Of a stretch of 64,000 nt of DNA, positions 41,044 to 52,577 are shown one piece after another; the first letter of the stretch is position 1; every line of letters starts with the position of its first letter. Source of the stretch: Corynebacterium sp. P3-F1. Lineage in GTDB: Bacteria; Actinomycetota; Actinomycetes; Mycobacteriales; Mycobacteriaceae. The stretch spans positions 310,001-374,000 of the forward strand of contig NZ_CP129965.1 in NCBI RefSeq assembly GCF_030503635.1, given 5' to 3'. The position numbers were made by a program, and so were the translations under genes. The notes beneath the pieces are model-generated. The model was not told the DNA's origin and did not search any database. It was given only the letters and a program-made list of their open reading frames with translations.

Positions 41044-41499
41044 TCATACTATTAGCAGGAAAGTGCTAGCGAACCCCACGATCCATGCCGACGCAAGCAT
41101 TGAAGGCCCGTGAGGTGCGGTTTTCGCCCGCCTCAGCAGCAGGAAACCGGCAGTGAAGGCACTGGCCAGCAGCATACCGGCTAGGACAGCCTCCACCCCA
41201 CCCATGATGGCCAGGACCACTCCAAGAGACACAGCGAGCTTCACGTCGCCGCCACCGAAGCCGCGGCCGGCAATCAGATAGGCCGCGGGCCAGACAAGCC
41301 CGACCCAGCCGCGCGGTTCGAACCAGCACACAACAACAGCGGTGAGTGCTGCCGGCAACGTCAGCGCATCCGGCAGGCGCCGCTCACGAACATCCACTAA
41401 AACAAGCTCCACCGTCCATACCGCGGCGGCCGTGCATAGAAACGCCGACAGCACCGCTGCAGCAACTGCGGTTGCGGTCTCCGCTGAAAATTCCCCCAT
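41044..41499 (-). CDS. A24-family prepilin peptidase-like protein (catalytic part only)
   Basis: A 151-residue membrane protein with about five hydrophobic segments and the aspartyl protease motifs of TadV/CpaA type prepilin peptidases: VDVRERRLPD (catalytic Asp near 36) and GFGGGDVKLA (second Asp near 85). No N-terminal methylation domain is present. The ATG at 41499 is chosen since the frame upstream is not family-like. It sits between aroE and aroC. The window contains no pilin gene, so the substrate is unknown; it may serve Tad/Flp or competence-type pilins elsewhere. Confidence 0.85.
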   Translation of the reverse strand: MGEFSAETATAVAAAVLSAFLCTAAAVWTVELVLVDVRERRLPDALTLPAALTAVVVCWFEPRGWVGLVWPAAYLIAGRGFGGGDVKLAVSLGVVLAIMGGVEAVLAGMLLASAFTAGFLLLRRAKTAPHGPSMLASAWIVGFASTFLLIV

Positions 41500-41588
41500 G
41501 CCCAGAACTCTAAGACAGGAGTAGCCGACACCGGCCCGGTCGGGTGCACACTGAAGTAAGCAGCCTAGCAGTAATGCGGTGCTCCTAA

Positions 41589-42449
41589 TCAGCGCTCGCG
41601 GCGCACAACTCCCGGCGGAGTGTCCCAGCCGACATGACGGAAAAGTGCGTCCCGCATTTGCTCGCGGGGAGCCTTCACACCCGTGAACTGTTCGAACTGG
41701 GAGTAGGACTGGCATGCGAGCATCACCAGACCGCCGACAGTCAGGTGCCCGTTGGAGGCGGCCCGGGTGGCCAACGGGGTCGGCCAGGGGTTGTAGATGA
41801 CATCGAGAAGCGGAGCGTGGCCCAGCTCCTTCACGCGTCCGGCGAGCGCCGCCGACGGGACGGTGGAAACGATCAGGTCCACCGACATGGCCAAGGGCTC
41901 CAAGTCCCGTTCGAAATCGACGAAGTCCGCTTCGATTCCTTGGAGCAGCGGTAGCAGCTCGGCAGAGCGATCGGAGCGGTTGAGCACGGTTACCTTCTCC
42001 GCACCACGCTCCGCCAGGGACCACAGCACCGGACGTGCGGTACCGCCGCCACCGATCACGAGAGCGTGCCCAACGCGCGATTGCTTGCCGACGAGTTCAT
42101 CCAACGCACCCGCGATTCCCTCGCAATCGGTGTTATCGGCGCGCCACTTCGAACCTTCGCGGACGAGAGTATTCGCGGACCCGATAGCCTGCGCACGCTC
42201 CGTCACCGTGTCGGCGAACTGAAGCGCGGCGAATTTACCCGGCATGGTGACGGAGAATCCGCGGTAATCCTCCCCGGCACCGCTGACGATGTCTGGAAGC
42301 TGCTCCGCATCGCATTCGATGCGCTCATACGACCACCCATCAAGGCCCGCGGCTTTATAGCCGGCGTTATGGAGAACAGGCGACAGGGAATGGTCTACGG
42401 GGCTACCCAGTACAGCGGCTTTCCCGCCGCCGGTGATCGCAGTGCTCAT
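41589..42449 (-). CDS. aroE: shikimate dehydrogenase
   Basis: NADPH-dependent fourth step of the shikimate pathway. 286 residues: substrate site GSPVDHSLSPVLHNAGYKAA near 15, VTMPGKFAAL (catalytic Lys) near 68, ADNTDCEGI, the nucleotide-binding VIGGGGTARPVLW near 131, and YNPWPTPL. It lies 16 bases downstream of mltG and 89 bases upstream of the A24 gene. A Corynebacterium genome may have other AroE/QSuD paralogues, so the physiological role is slightly less certain than the family call. Confidence 0.94.
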   Translation of the reverse strand: MSTAITGGGKAAVLGSPVDHSLSPVLHNAGYKAAGLDGWSYERIECDAEQLPDIVSGAGEDYRGFSVTMPGKFAALQFADTVTERAQAIGSANTLVREGSKWRADNTDCEGIAGALDELVGKQSRVGHALVIGGGGTARPVLWSLAERGAEKVTVLNRSDRSAELLPLLQGIEADFVDFERDLEPLAMSVDLIVSTVPSAALAGRVKELGHAPLLDVIYNPWPTPLATRAASNGHLTVGGLVMLACQSYSQFEQFTGVKAPREQMRDALFRHVGWDTPPGVVRRER

Positions 42450-42465
42450 CTAGGTCAAGTCCGCC

Positions 42466-43620
42466 CTAGCGCCGGGAATCGAGGATGCCCGAATCGTACG
42501 CCTGCTGGACGTTCGCCTGGTGCTCTTCGAAGGTGTTGCTGAAGATCGTGGTGCCCTTGTCGTCGACAGTGACGAAGAACAGCCACTGACCGTCTGCCGG
42601 GTGCTCCATCGCCTGGATCGCCTCTTCCGATGGCGATGCGATCGGGGTCGCCGGCAGGCCGTCCTTGGCGTACGTATTCCACGGGGTGACCTTCTTGCGG
42701 TCCGTGTCACCGGTGGCGAGCTCGACGGATTCAAGGCCGTAGTTGACCGTGGAGTCGAACTCGAGACGCATCGGCTCCTTCAGGCGGTTAAGAATCACAC
42801 GGGCGACTTTGTCGAATTCACCTTCGGGGGCTTCGCGCTCCACCAGCGATGCCGCGGTGAGCAAGTCGTACGGGCTGAGCCCGACAGCCTGGGCACGGCC
42901 CACGATGTCCGTACTGTTGTACTGCTCCGCCGACCGTGTGATCAAATCGGTAAGGATGGTTTGAGCATCGGCGTTAGGGTCGACGAGGTACTCGCCCGGG
43001 GCGATCAGGCCCTCGATGCGCTTCGGGTCTCCCCGGTGCGCATTGACCGGCTGAACAGCCCAGTCCGGGACGCCGAGCGCGGCCGGATCCGCGTTGGCGG
43101 CGACATTGTGCAGATCTTTGACGCTCACGCAGTTATCTTTCTGGCCCTCGGAGCCGCAGGACACCTTAGAAATGTTGCTGTAGATACCGAAGCGGGTGTC
43201 GCCGCCGACCACCTTGACGTCCATGAGGGTCGACCCACCCGGAATCTTGAGCATGTCGACCTTGTTTGCGGGGTCGAGCAGTGCGGAGACCGCGTTGTCA
43301 GCACTCATCTTCTCTTGGAGGCGGTAGAAGCCCGGCTGGACATTGTCGGCATCCGGGTGCGACATGACGGCGTTCTGGAACGCCTTATCTGAGCGGACAA
43401 TTCCCTTATCGGCCAAGGTCGGACCCATAGCGGTCAAGGTGGAGCCCTCGGGAATTTCAACGACCTGCTCGACACCGTTTCCGGCTCCGTTGAAATCGCC
43501 ACCGGAAGAATTGGAGCGTGCGAAAGCAATATAGACGACAGCGCCGATGATCAGCAGAATCGACGCCACCAGCACCGCCACTCCGCGGGTACGCCCTTGA
43601 GACGAGGTTGCCGAGCTCAC
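42466..43620 (-). CDS. mltG: endolytic transglycosylase MltG/YceG
   Basis: Membrane-anchored lytic transglycosylase that trims nascent peptidoglycan and sets glycan chain length. 384 residues, GTG start. One membrane helix (VAVLVASILLIIGAVVYIAF, about 14-33), a LysM-like segment (VVEIPEGSTLTAMGPTLAD) and the YceG catalytic domain with the Glu in AASLVEREAPEGEFDKVARV, then NRLKEPMRLEFDSTVNYGL and FVTVDDKGTTIFSNTFEEH. Three bases after the ruvX stop. Confidence 0.95.
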   Translation of the reverse strand: MSSATSSQGRTRGVAVLVASILLIIGAVVYIAFARSNSSGGDFNGAGNGVEQVVEIPEGSTLTAMGPTLADKGIVRSDKAFQNAVMSHPDADNVQPGFYRLQEKMSADNAVSALLDPANKVDMLKIPGGSTLMDVKVVGGDTRFGIYSNISKVSCGSEGQKDNCVSVKDLHNVAANADPAALGVPDWAVQPVNAHRGDPKRIEGLIAPGEYLVDPNADAQTILTDLITRSAEQYNSTDIVGRAQAVGLSPYDLLTAASLVEREAPEGEFDKVARVILNRLKEPMRLEFDSTVNYGLESVELATGDTDRKKVTPWNTYAKDGLPATPIASPSEEAIQAMEHPADGQWLFFVTVDDKGTTIFSNTFEEHQANVQQAYDSGILDSRR

Positions 43621-43623
43621 GTT

Positions 43624-44163
43624 TTAGGTCTCCTTGGGTTCGGGCGACGTGCCCGCGCCGGTAACCAGTTCCGGCGCGCCCATGTCGCGGTAGTTGTTAC
43701 GTCCGTCCAGCCAGGACTGGAGGATGGCCACTGCCGCGGCCTGGTCAATCACGGAACGCCCAGCGCGCTCACTCACGCCGGAGGCGCGCAGCGCGTGCGT
43801 AGCTTCCACAGTGGTGAGACGCTCATCGGCGTACCGGACCGGAACATCACTGCGACGCGAGATCCGGAATCCGATTTCCTTGGCGTGCTTCACACTGGAC
43901 GAACCATTGCCCTTCAAATCGCGCGGGAGACCCACAACGACTTCGACGGCTTCGTATTCGGCGATGATATCCAGCAAACGCTCGATGTCGTCGCCGTCCC
44001 GGTCCTTGAAACCGGTGACGCGCGGAACTGTCTCCACTGGAGTAGCCAGTCGCGCATCGCGGTCAGAGGAGGCGACACCAATCCGGACGGTGCCGACATC
44101 GAGACCGATGCGGCGGCCGTTTCCCGGGTCATCGACCCCGGGTGTGTCCGGTTGAACTTTCAT
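43624..44163 (-). CDS. ruvX: RuvX/YqgF-family RNase H-like nuclease
   Basis: YqgF/RuvX family, RNase H-fold protein involved in pre-16S rRNA maturation or branched DNA processing. ATG 44163 gives 179 residues; a TTG ten codons upstream is possible. [19 protein letters not shown] near 28 carries the first catalytic Asp; [16 protein letters not shown] near 86, DERLTTVEA near 120 and the final Asp in [16 protein letters not shown]. The chain begins with a short acidic tail. It follows alaS by 124 bases and precedes mltG, the common alaS-ruvX-mltG-aroE order. Confidence 0.94.
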   Translation of the reverse strand: MKVQPDTPGVDDPGNGRRIGLDVGTVRIGVASSDRDARLATPVETVPRVTGFKDRDGDDIERLLDIIAEYEAVEVVVGLPRDLKGNGSSSVKHAKEIGFRISRRSDVPVRYADERLTTVEATHALRASGVSERAGRSVIDQAAAVAILQSWLDGRNNYRDMGAPELVTGAGTSPEPKET

Positions 44164-44287
44164 CGTGCGCGGGAACCTTTTCTCGTGCTGCAAATGCCGT
44201 CGATTCCACGGTAGTGCCCCAAAGCACCCCCGCGAAGCACAGCAGGGCGTGTCACGTGATCAATTCGTGACCTTCTTGCACCCTATC

Positions 44288-46960
44288 CTATATCTCCGAA
44301 ATACGATCGCGGAGGGCACTGAATCCCGCCTCTATCCCAGCTGCATCCGAACCGGAGCCCTGAGCCAAGTCCGGCTTTCCGCCGCCCTTTCCGCCGACGT
44401 ACTGGCCGAAGAACCCGACGAGCTCACCGGCCTTGATGCCTTCGCTCACCGCAGACTTTGTTGCAGCCACTGCGAAGGGGACCTTGCCGTTGGCATCGGC
44501 AGCCAACACGATCACTGCTGGAGCATCGCCAAAGCGGCCGCGCAGATCCGTCGCGATCGTGCGCATGTCACCGCCGGTGGTGCCTTCCGGAAGCTTGACG
44601 CTCAGGTAGCGGAACGCGCCCGCATCCTCGGCCTTGTTCACAAGCTCGCCCGTCTGGTTGGCCAATTCCTTCTTGCGCAGGTTCTCGATTTCCTTCTCCG
44701 CCGCGCGGAGACGCTCGGCAAGCTGAGCGATGCGCTCGGGCAGATCCTCGGAGGGAGTCTTCATCTCGCCGGCAAGGGCATTGGCAATGGCCGCTTCCTT
44801 GGAGAAGTACTGGAAGGAATCCAGCCCGGAGTAAGCCTCGATACGTCGCGCACCGGAGCCAACGGAGGACTCACCGAGCACAGCGACCGGACCGATCTGG
44901 GACGAGTGGTCGACGTGGGTGCCGCCGCACAGCTCGATGGAGAACGGCCCGCCGATCTCCACGACGCGCACTTCGTCGCCGTAGTTTTCGCCGAATAGCG
45001 CCATAGCCCCCATGGCCTTCGCTTTGTCCAGGGAGGTTTCAAAGGTGTTGACAGCGAAGTCCGCGTCCACGGCCTGGTTGGTGATGGTGGCGATCTCTTC
45101 GAGCTGCTCCGGAGTCAGCTGCTCGGTGTAGTTGAAGTCGAAGCGCAGGTAGCCCGGCTTGTTCATGGAACCTGCCTGGACGGCCGTGGGACCGAGCACC
45201 TGGCGGAGCGCTGCGTGGATGAGGTGGGTCGCCGTGTGCGCCTGGCGGGCACCGTGGCGCCACGCCGGGTCGACCTCCGCACGGACGGTCTGGCCGACAT
45301 CGAGGCCGCCGTTGGCGACGGTCGCCTTGTGCACCCAGAGCTTCTTGTTGCCCACCTTCTGCACGTCGTGGACGTCCAGGATGGTGCCGCCGACAACGAT
45401 GCGGCCGCGGTCAGCGAGCTGCCCGCCGCCTTCGGCGTACATCGGGGTGACGTCGAGGATGACCTCGACCTCGTCGCCCTGGGATGCCTCCCCGACCTTC
45501 TCTCCGCCGCGCACCAAACCCAGGACTGTGCCCTCGTGCTCGAGTTCGGTGAAGCCGACGAACTCAGTCGGGTGGCCATCGATCCACTCGCGGTACAGGG
45601 ATTCGTCGATATTTCCGTGCTTCTTCGCCTTGTTATCGGCCTTGGCGCGCTGCTTCTGCTCGTCCATTGCGGCGTGGAAGGCGTCCATGTCCACGTCCAA
45701 ACCAGCCTCGGCGGCCATTTCAAGCGTCAGGTCGATCGGGAAACCGTAGGTGTCGTGCAGCTCGAAGGCCTTGTCGCCCGGGACGGTCTTCTGGCCGGAG
45801 GACTTCAGGGCCGTCGCGGTTTCGTCGAAACGCGTGGTGCCGGACTCGAGGGTCTTCAAAAAGGCCTTCTCCTCAGCGAGCGCCACACGCAGAATACGCT
45901 CGCGGTTGTCGGCGATCTCCGGGAAGGAGGGGGTCATCGTGTCCATGATGGTGTTCATGAACGTCTCCAGCGTGTTGCCAGCCGCACCAAGCAGGCGAGC
46001 TGAGCGGACGATGCGCCGCATCAGGCGACGAAGGATATAGCCGCGGCCCTCGTTCGACGGAGTGACACCGTCGAGAATGATCATCATCGCGGTGCGGGAG
46101 TGGTCGGCGATGACGCGGAAGCGGACGTCGTCAGCCTGGTTGCCCGCGCCGTACTCCGTTCCCGTGAGGTCTTCCGCCGCCTTGATCACGGGCGCCAAAA
46201 GGTCCGTCTCGTAGACGTTGTCCACGCCCTGGAGAAGGCAAGCGAGGCGCTCGATGCCCAGGCCAGTATCGATGTTCTTCTTCGGCAGCTCACCGACAAT
46301 GTCGAAGTTGCCCTTCTTGTCGCCCTCGCCGCGGATGGACTCCATGAACACGAGGTTCCAGATTTCCATGTAGCGGTTGTCGTCGGCGATGGGTCCGCCG
46401 TCTGCACCGTACTCCGGGCCGCGGTCGTAATAGATCTCGGAGCACGGCCCACACGGGCCCGGAATGCCCATGGACCAGAAATTGTCCTCCATGCCCATCC
46501 GCTGGATGCGGTCGACGGGCACGCCCACCTTGTCGCGCCAAATTGCGGCGGCTTCATCGTCGTCGTTGAAGACGGTCACCCACAGTCGGTCCGGATCGAG
46601 CTCGAAACCGCCTTTGTCCTGCTCTTTAGTCAGCAGATCCCACGCCAGCGTGATAGCGCCTTCTTTGAAGTACTGGCCGAAGGAGAAGTTGCCGGCCATC
46701 TGGAAGAACGTGTTGTGGCGGGTAGTAATGCCTACTTCCTCGATGTCAAGGGTGCGCACACACTTCTGAATCGAGGTGGCCTTGCCCGTCTCGAACGGCG
46801 GGTTTTGCTGCCCCAAGAAGTAGGGCTTGAAGGGCACCATGCCTGCATTGACGAACAGCAGCGTCGGATCGTCGAGGATCAGCGAAGCGCTGGGCACGGG
46901 GATGTGGCCGGCGTCGACAAAGTGCGCGGTGAACCGGTCGCGGATCTCATGGGTCTGCAC
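44288..46960 (-). CDS. alaS: alanyl-tRNA synthetase
   Basis: Class II synthetase charging tRNA-Ala. 890 residues, full length: catalytic domain ([46 protein letters not shown]), editing domain with the zinc/editing His and Cys residues ([14 protein letters not shown] and [15 protein letters not shown]), and a C-terminal oligomerisation domain ([20 protein letters not shown]). GTG start at 46960 behind AAGGA. A minus-strand TAGAGT (47017-47012) is a possible -10. Confidence 0.97.
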   Translation of the reverse strand: MQTHEIRDRFTAHFVDAGHIPVPSASLILDDPTLLFVNAGMVPFKPYFLGQQNPPFETGKATSIQKCVRTLDIEEVGITTRHNTFFQMAGNFSFGQYFKEGAITLAWDLLTKEQDKGGFELDPDRLWVTVFNDDDEAAAIWRDKVGVPVDRIQRMGMEDNFWSMGIPGPCGPCSEIYYDRGPEYGADGGPIADDNRYMEIWNLVFMESIRGEGDKKGNFDIVGELPKKNIDTGLGIERLACLLQGVDNVYETDLLAPVIKAAEDLTGTEYGAGNQADDVRFRVIADHSRTAMMIILDGVTPSNEGRGYILRRLMRRIVRSARLLGAAGNTLETFMNTIMDTMTPSFPEIADNRERILRVALAEEKAFLKTLESGTTRFDETATALKSSGQKTVPGDKAFELHDTYGFPIDLTLEMAAEAGLDVDMDAFHAAMDEQKQRAKADNKAKKHGNIDESLYREWIDGHPTEFVGFTELEHEGTVLGLVRGGEKVGEASQGDEVEVILDVTPMYAEGGGQLADRGRIVVGGTILDVHDVQKVGNKKLWVHKATVANGGLDVGQTVRAEVDPAWRHGARQAHTATHLIHAALRQVLGPTAVQAGSMNKPGYLRFDFNYTEQLTPEQLEEIATITNQAVDADFAVNTFETSLDKAKAMGAMALFGENYGDEVRVVEIGGPFSIELCGGTHVDHSSQIGPVAVLGESSVGSGARRIEAYSGLDSFQYFSKEAAIANALAGEMKTPSEDLPERIAQLAERLRAAEKEIENLRKKELANQTGELVNKAEDAGAFRYLSVKLPEGTTGGDMRTIATDLRGRFGDAPAVIVLAADANGKVPFAVAATKSAVSEGIKAGELVGFFGQYVGGKGGGKPDLAQGSGSDAAGIEAGFSALRDRISEI

Positions 46961-47073
46961 AGAGGAATCCTTAATTGTGTGATGCGTTGACAGTGCGTTT
47001 CTCGTCGTTACACTCTACCCGCGTCGCACGCGCACACGATCACCAGTTCAAAGGCCAATCGCCCCATGCGCGG

Positions 47074-48450
47074 CTAGGTACCCCGGATTGTCTCTCTCAA
47101 CCGGTCCGAATAACTCTGGATGCGTTTCTCCGCACCGTGGTCGGTGGGTTGGTAGTAGCGAGCATCGTCGAGACCCTCAGGAATGTAGCGCTGCTCGACT
47201 ACCCCACGGGGATCGTCGTGCGGGTAGATGTAGCCGACGGCGTGGCCGATCTTCTTCGCTCCTTCATAGTGTCCGTCGCGCAGGTGTGGCGGGACGGCGC
47301 CGGAGCGGCCTGCGCGGACGTCGGCAAGTGCGGCGTCGATGGCTTTGATCACGGACGGCGACTTGGGTGCTGTGGCCAAATGAATAGTCGCTTGCGCGAG
47401 AGCGAGTCGGCCTTCCGGCATTCCAATGAATTGGACTGCGTTCGCTGCGGCGGTCGCGGTCTGCAATGCGGTCGGGTCCGCCATGCCGATGTCTTCGGAG
47501 GCGTGAATGACCAGCCGGCGCGCGATGAACCGCGGGTCCTCCCCCGCCTCGATCATGCGGGCGAGGTAATGCAGCGCGGCATCCACATCCGAGCCTCGGA
47601 TAGATTTAATGAAGGCCGAGATCACGTCGTAATGCTGGTCGCCGTCGCGGTCGTAGCGCACCACCGCGCGGTCGACGCTGTTTTGCACCACTTCGAGCGT
47701 GATTTTTCCGTCCTCGGCGCCTTCAGCTGCGGCCTCGAGGTAGGTCAAAGCGCGGCGTGCATCTCCCCCGGCTAACAGAACGAGCTGGTCGCCAGCATCG
47801 TCGTCGAGCGTGATTCGCCCGCCCAAGCCGCGTTCGTCCGAGACAGCGCGGTCGAGAACAGTCCGGATATTATCCTCACCCAACGACTCGAGCTTCAGTA
47901 ACAACGACCGCGACAGCAGCGGGGCCACAATGCTGAACGACGGATTCTCCGTGGTAGCGGCGACAAGTAGTACCGTGCGGTTCTCCACGGCGGCGAGCAA
48001 CGCGTCTTGCTGCGTCTTGGAAAAGCGGTGGACCTCGTCGATGAACAAGACGGTGCGCCGTCCACGCAGGAGATCCTGCTTGGCCCCCTCAAGCACCTCA
48101 CGGATCTGCTTCACACCTGACGACAACGCGGACAATCCAACGAAGTTCTGCCCCATCGCGCCGGCGATGAGCGACGCAATCGTCGTCTTGCCCGTTCCCG
48201 GCGGGCCGTAGAGAATAACGGATGCCTCGCCCGAGCCTTCCACCAATCGCCGCAGTGGCCGCCCCGGGCCGAGCAGATGCTCCTGCCCCACCAATTCATC
48301 CAGGCTGCGCGGGCGCATCCGTGCTGCCAGCGGCGCCGCGGAGCCTGCATCGAAGAATGCGGTTCCCCGCGATGCACCTGCTCCTGCCCCAGCCTGCGAC
48401 CCACTCGTGTTCCCTCCTGCCGGATCCGTGAACAGCCCGCCCTGGGTCAT
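47074..48450 (-). CDS. rarA: RarA (MgsA) replication-associated recombination ATPase
   Basis: AAA+ ATPase of the RarA/MgsA/WRNIP1 family acting at stalled replication forks. 458 residues from ATG 48450, which overlaps the upstream stop by four bases (ATGA); a GTG three codons upstream is possible. [20 protein letters not shown], Walker [15 protein letters not shown] near 80, Walker B FIDEVHRF near 136, and the sensor region (ATTENPSF), then the C-terminal helical/oligomerisation part ([36 protein letters not shown]). Coupled to the phosphotransferase upstream. Confidence 0.96.
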   Translation of the reverse strand: MTQGGLFTDPAGGNTSGSQAGAGAGASRGTAFFDAGSAAPLAARMRPRSLDELVGQEHLLGPGRPLRRLVEGSGEASVILYGPPGTGKTTIASLIAGAMGQNFVGLSALSSGVKQIREVLEGAKQDLLRGRRTVLFIDEVHRFSKTQQDALLAAVENRTVLLVAATTENPSFSIVAPLLSRSLLLKLESLGEDNIRTVLDRAVSDERGLGGRITLDDDAGDQLVLLAGGDARRALTYLEAAAEGAEDGKITLEVVQNSVDRAVVRYDRDGDQHYDVISAFIKSIRGSDVDAALHYLARMIEAGEDPRFIARRLVIHASEDIGMADPTALQTATAAANAVQFIGMPEGRLALAQATIHLATAPKSPSVIKAIDAALADVRAGRSGAVPPHLRDGHYEGAKKIGHAVGYIYPHDDPRGVVEQRYIPEGLDDARYYQPTDHGAEKRIQSYSDRLRETIRGT

Positions 48451-49583
48451 GTCAACCACTCCACAACGCGGCGGGCGAAATCGGCCACGACCGCGTAGGC
48501 GGGTTCGGTCCCTGTTTCGGCATACCGTGCTAGCGCGTCGAAGGTGCCGGACACATCGCGGCGGATCAACCGTGCCTCGGCCTCCTCAGTGCCCTCTCCT
48601 TCCGCGCCGGAGCCACCGCTGAACTGCACAAAGTCAAGGATTGACGCACTGAAGAATGCCCAGCCGACGAGCGCCGCCGTGATGCGCGCCTGCAGGGTGT
48701 CCTGGTTGAGCACCGACGGCCACACACCGCCGACTTCCGCCACCCAGGCTTCAAGAAACACAGCGGTTTCCTTCCCGCTGATAGGGCGGGCAGAAATGTA
48801 TTGAGGGAAACCGGCGATCACCCCGGCGATATCGAAGATGACGTCGCGGAAACCCGCCCACTCGTAATCCAGGAACTGCGCGCGCTCGGCGTAAATGATG
48901 TTGTCCGGCGACAAGTCGAAGGGCGTGAATGCGCGCGAGCCGCCGTGCAGCATGCGCACTTGGACGGTGTCGGCGACCGCCGCAACATCAGCAGGCACAT
49001 CAATGCCCGTCTCGCGGATGATGTCCACACCCTCCTGGATGCGGTTTTCCAGCATCGACTCGCGCTGAATTTGAATGTCGCGCGCCCCGTCGACGGAGCG
49101 CACCATCCGCGCGAGCAAGATATTGAAGCTGGTCTCCGCTCCCGCAGTGCCAGCGTGCATCTTGCCCAACGATGTCCCCAGATTCCGCAGCAGGCGCACA
49201 CGCTCGTCATCGTCAGATTGCTCGAGCAAATCCGCAAACGTTTCGCCGTTGCCCACGTCCGACAGAATCAACGTCCGACGTTCGATGTCGTAACCGAGTA
49301 GGACAGGGCCAGGGCGCACATCTTCGCCTAACGACGTTGTGAACTGGTACGCAACCACTTCTCTCAAGAAAGCCGCGTCGTCCACCACATCGTCAGTGTG
49401 CGGGGAGTATTTCACCACCACAGACCGGTGCGGGAAGACCGGGTTATTGGCCACCCGCAACCGCAAGACTGTCGTGCCGCCAGCTCCGCTCAGCTCCTCC
49501 GGCTCAGTAAGCTGCTGTTTCCCGCCGTAGCGGTGATTCAGAATCGCTTGAGCGGTGGCGATGATCTCTTCAGTGTCCAGCAT
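48447..49583 (-). CDS. aminoglycoside-phosphotransferase-fold (APH) kinase-like protein
   Basis: A protein-kinase-like fold phosphotransferase with unknown substrate. ATG 49583 gives 378 residues starting [15 protein letters not shown]; the longer frame reads arginine-rich shadow sequence. [13 protein letters not shown] near 70 supplies the ATP-binding Lys, and [26 protein letters not shown] contains the catalytic Asp-x3-Asn and DFG-like Asp (the usual HGD is FDLSPDN). It overlaps rarA by four bases and follows aspS by 55. It is not evidence for antibiotic resistance; this fold has many substrates. Confidence 0.85.
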   Translation of the reverse strand: MLDTEEIIATAQAILNHRYGGKQQLTEPEELSGAGGTTVLRLRVANNPVFPHRSVVVKYSPHTDDVVDDAAFLREVVAYQFTTSLGEDVRPGPVLLGYDIERRTLILSDVGNGETFADLLEQSDDDERVRLLRNLGTSLGKMHAGTAGAETSFNILLARMVRSVDGARDIQIQRESMLENRIQEGVDIIRETGIDVPADVAAVADTVQVRMLHGGSRAFTPFDLSPDNIIYAERAQFLDYEWAGFRDVIFDIAGVIAGFPQYISARPISGKETAVFLEAWVAEVGGVWPSVLNQDTLQARITAALVGWAFFSASILDFVQFSGGSGAEGEGTEEAEARLIRRDVSGTFDALARYAETGTEPAYAVVADFARRVVEWLT

Positions 49584-49638
49584 GCTTGAACAGCCGGCGC
49601 GGCGGGCACACGCCGCCGTGGCACCGGCCTTGTCCTTC

Positions 49639-51462
49639 TTAGTTCTCCGGCTCGGCGGCGCTGTCAGTCTCCTGCGCCGCGGCGTCCTTCTTCTCCGGCT
49701 TGAAGTCCACGCCGGTCTCCTTTCGCTGCGCTGCAGGAATCGTGCCAGGTGCATCGGTCAGCGGGTCGACGCCGCCGCCCGACTTCGGGAATGCGATGAC
49801 GTCGCGGATGGAGTCGAAGCCTCCGAGCAGGGACACGATGCGGTCCCAACCGAAAGCGATGCCGCCGTGCGGAGGGGCACCGAAGGAGAAGGCGTCGAGG
49901 AGGAAGCCGAACTTCTCCTGAGCTTCCTCGTTGGTGATGCCCATGACATCGAAGACGCGTCTTTGCACGTCCTGGTTGTGGATGCGGATGGAACCGCCGC
50001 CGATCTCGTTGCCGTTGCAGACGATGTCGTAGGCGTACGCCAGTGCCTCGCCAGGCTCCTTGTCGAAGGTCTCCAGGTACTCGGGCTTCGGCGACGTGAA
50101 CGCGTGGTGGACCGCAGTCCACTGGGAGTGGCCAAGGGCGACATCGCCGGAAGCGGTTGCGTCAGCGGCCGGCTCGAACATCGGCGCATCCACAACCCAG
50201 GTGAACGCCCAGTCGCCGTCCTTGATCAAACCGAGCTTGTTGGCGATCTCGCCGCGAGCGGCACCGAGCAACGCGCGGGAGGACTTGGTGTCGCCGGCGG
50301 CGAAGAAGATGCAGTCGCCCGGCTTCGCTCCGACGTGCTCAGCGATGCCGGCCTTCTCCTCGTCAGTGATGTTCTTCGCCACAGGACCGGTGAGTTCGCC
50401 GTCTTCCTGAACGAGGATGTAGGCAAGGCCCTTGGCGCCGCGCTGCTTCGCCCAATCTTGCCATGCGTCGAGTTGGCGGCGCGGCTGGGAAGCGCCGCCC
50501 TCCATGACCACAGCACCGACGTATTCGTTCTGGAACACGCGGAACGGAGTGTCCTTGAAGTACTCGGTGCAGTCCACTAGCTGAATGTCGAAGCGCAGGT
50601 CCGGCTTGTCCGAGCCGTACTTCTCCATTGCTTCCTTGTAAGTCATGCGCGGGATCGGAGTGGTGATCTCGTAGCCGATCAGCTTCCACAGCTCCACCAG
50701 GATTTCCTCTGCCAGGGCGATGACATCGTCCTGGTCGACGAAGCTCGCCTCGATGTCCAGCTGCGTGAACTCGGGCTGGCGGTCGGCACGGAAGTCCTCG
50801 TCGCGGTAACAGCGTGCGATCTGGTAGTAGCGCTCCATGCCCGAGACCATGAGCAGCTGCTTGAACAGCTGCGGGGACTGCGGCAGCGCGTACCAGGTGC
50901 CTGGGCGCAGGCGGGCCGGAACAAGGAAGTCACGTGCGCCCTCCGGGGTGGAGCGCGTCAGTGTCGGAGTCTCGATCTCGACGAACTCGTGCTTGTTTAG
51001 CACATCACGGGCTGCCTTGTTCGCCTTAGAACGCAGGCGCAGAGCTTCTGCCTGGCGCTCGCGGCGCAGGTCGAGGTAGCGGTAGCGGAGTCGGGTCTCC
51101 TCGCCGACCTCGCTGGAGGAGAAGTCCTCCACCTGGAACGGCAGCGGCGCGGAAGTGGACAGCACCTCGAGCTCCGTTGCGTTGACCTCGATCTCGCCGG
51201 ATGCAAGGTTCGGATTGGCGGACCCTTCCGGACGCGGCTCCACCACACCCGTGACCTTCACGCAATACTCGCTGCGCAGGTCGTGAGCGGCCTCGGCCAC
51301 GTCGGACTCGCGGAAGACCACCTGGGCATAACCGGAGCGGTCACGCAAGTCGATGAAAATCACACCGCCGTGGTCACGGCGTCGGCCGACCCAGCCAGTC
51401 AGCGTGACGGTCTGGCCGTCCATTTCTTTCCGGAGATCCCCTGCAAGATGAGTGCGCAGCAC
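49639..51462 (-). CDS. aspS: aspartyl-tRNA synthetase
   Basis: Class II synthetase for tRNA-Asp (possibly also tRNA-Asn). GTG 51462 is chosen because GGAGG sits five bases before it and the chain then begins [13 protein letters not shown] as in relatives; a GTG four codons upstream is possible. 607 residues: N-terminal OB anticodon domain, [15 protein letters not shown], class II motif 2 [20 protein letters not shown], a GAD insert and motif 3 [14 protein letters not shown]. The C-terminal tail ([17 protein letters not shown]) is charged. Confidence 0.97.
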   Translation of the reverse strand: MLRTHLAGDLRKEMDGQTVTLTGWVGRRRDHGGVIFIDLRDRSGYAQVVFRESDVAEAAHDLRSEYCVKVTGVVEPRPEGSANPNLASGEIEVNATELEVLSTSAPLPFQVEDFSSSEVGEETRLRYRYLDLRRERQAEALRLRSKANKAARDVLNKHEFVEIETPTLTRSTPEGARDFLVPARLRPGTWYALPQSPQLFKQLLMVSGMERYYQIARCYRDEDFRADRQPEFTQLDIEASFVDQDDVIALAEEILVELWKLIGYEITTPIPRMTYKEAMEKYGSDKPDLRFDIQLVDCTEYFKDTPFRVFQNEYVGAVVMEGGASQPRRQLDAWQDWAKQRGAKGLAYILVQEDGELTGPVAKNITDEEKAGIAEHVGAKPGDCIFFAAGDTKSSRALLGAARGEIANKLGLIKDGDWAFTWVVDAPMFEPAADATASGDVALGHSQWTAVHHAFTSPKPEYLETFDKEPGEALAYAYDIVCNGNEIGGGSIRIHNQDVQRRVFDVMGITNEEAQEKFGFLLDAFSFGAPPHGGIAFGWDRIVSLLGGFDSIRDVIAFPKSGGGVDPLTDAPGTIPAAQRKETGVDFKPEKKDAAAQETDSAAEPEN

Positions 51463-51622
51463 GGTGTCCTCCACGTCCTTCCACGTGTCGTGTATCTATT
51501 GCTCAACTCACGCGAGTCTACCCAATGGGCTTCACACGTCTTCGCAGAAGTCTCACTCCTTCGCCCCATCTCTATGAGCCGCGGCCCCCTCATGGTCCGG
51601 CTTATATGGCATGATTTGCCCC

Positions 51623-52519
51623 ATGACCTTCAAGAGCGGTGTGACGCCCTCCGGGCGTGGAGTCAGTACTAGCCGGGGATCCCGCGGCGGCGGTGGCGGA
51701 ATGCCCATCATGATTGGCGGCGGCGGCCTGGGTACCTTGATCTTGATCGGCCTCTACTTGCTGCTCGGCGGCGGTTTCGGTGGGGGCCCTACCGATTCGG
51801 GCCAGCAAGCCCAGAACCAAGGCGGCGGGGAATACACCCTGGAGCACTGCAGCACCGAGGGCGCAGTCAACGAATACGCAGACTGCCGCGCCGCTGCAAT
51901 GGCGGACTCGTTGAACGCCGTGTGGCCGACGGTGCTGCCAGAACAGGCCGGCATCGAGTACCAGGAGCCGTCGATGCGCTTGTTCGAGAACAACGTCCAG
52001 TCGGCGTGCGGCAACGCCTCCTCTAACACCGGTCCGTTCTACTGCCCACGCGATCAGCGGATTTACCTCGATGTGAGCTTTTTCAAACAACTCGAGCAGC
52101 TAGGCGGCAGCTCCGGCCCGCTGGCGCAGATGTACGCGGTGGCGCATGAGTGGGGCCACCACATCCAAAACCTCGAGGGAACCCTGGGTTTGAGCGACTA
52201 CAACAACCCGGGTGAGGAGTCCGCAGCCGTCGCCATCGAGCTGCAGGCTGACTGCTACGCCGGTGTGTGGGCATCCCGCGCCGACAAGGGCGAAGATGCG
52301 CTCCTCGAGCCGATTACTGAAGAGCAGCTTTCTGACGCGATTGAGGCCGCTCGCGCCATCGGCGACGACAACATCCAGAAGCGTTCCGGCGGCGAGGTCA
52401 ATCCGGATGCGTGGACGCACGGCTCCTCCGAGCAGCGCCAGAAGCTGTTCCTCGCCGGTTACAACAGCGGTTCCATGGCCAAGTGCGACACGCTCAACCG
52501 CGGCGTGTACCAGGGATAA
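51623..52519 (+). CDS. neutral zinc metallopeptidase-family (YpfJ) protein
   Basis: Membrane-anchored zinc metallopeptidase-like protein (PF04228 type). ATG 51623 gives 298 residues (TFKSGVTPSGRGVS); another ATG lies 12 bases upstream. A Gly-rich N-terminus with one membrane helix (about 28-50) is followed by an extracytoplasmic domain: conserved Cys residues (EHCSTEGAV, CRAAAMAD), PFYCPRDQRIYLD, HEWGHHIQ (HExxH zinc site) and ELQADCYAGVWAS. The plus-strand TTATATG just upstream could be a -10. Its peptidase activity has not been demonstrated for most members. Confidence 0.88.
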   Translation: MTFKSGVTPSGRGVSTSRGSRGGGGGMPIMIGGGGLGTLILIGLYLLLGGGFGGGPTDSGQQAQNQGGGEYTLEHCSTEGAVNEYADCRAAAMADSLNAVWPTVLPEQAGIEYQEPSMRLFENNVQSACGNASSNTGPFYCPRDQRIYLDVSFFKQLEQLGGSSGPLAQMYAVAHEWGHHIQNLEGTLGLSDYNNPGEESAAVAIELQADCYAGVWASRADKGEDALLEPITEEQLSDAIEAARAIGDDNIQKRSGGEVNPDAWTHGSSEQRQKLFLAGYNSGSMAKCDTLNRGVYQG

Positions 52520-52577
52520 ACAGTCCGGGCACGAAAGCACTAACACCAACGACCTAATACAGGAGCTGATCACCGGG

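Noticed and set aside
48447..49583. Aminoglycoside-resistance gene
   Set aside because: Only the kinase fold is shared; the chromosomal housekeeping context does not suggest resistance.
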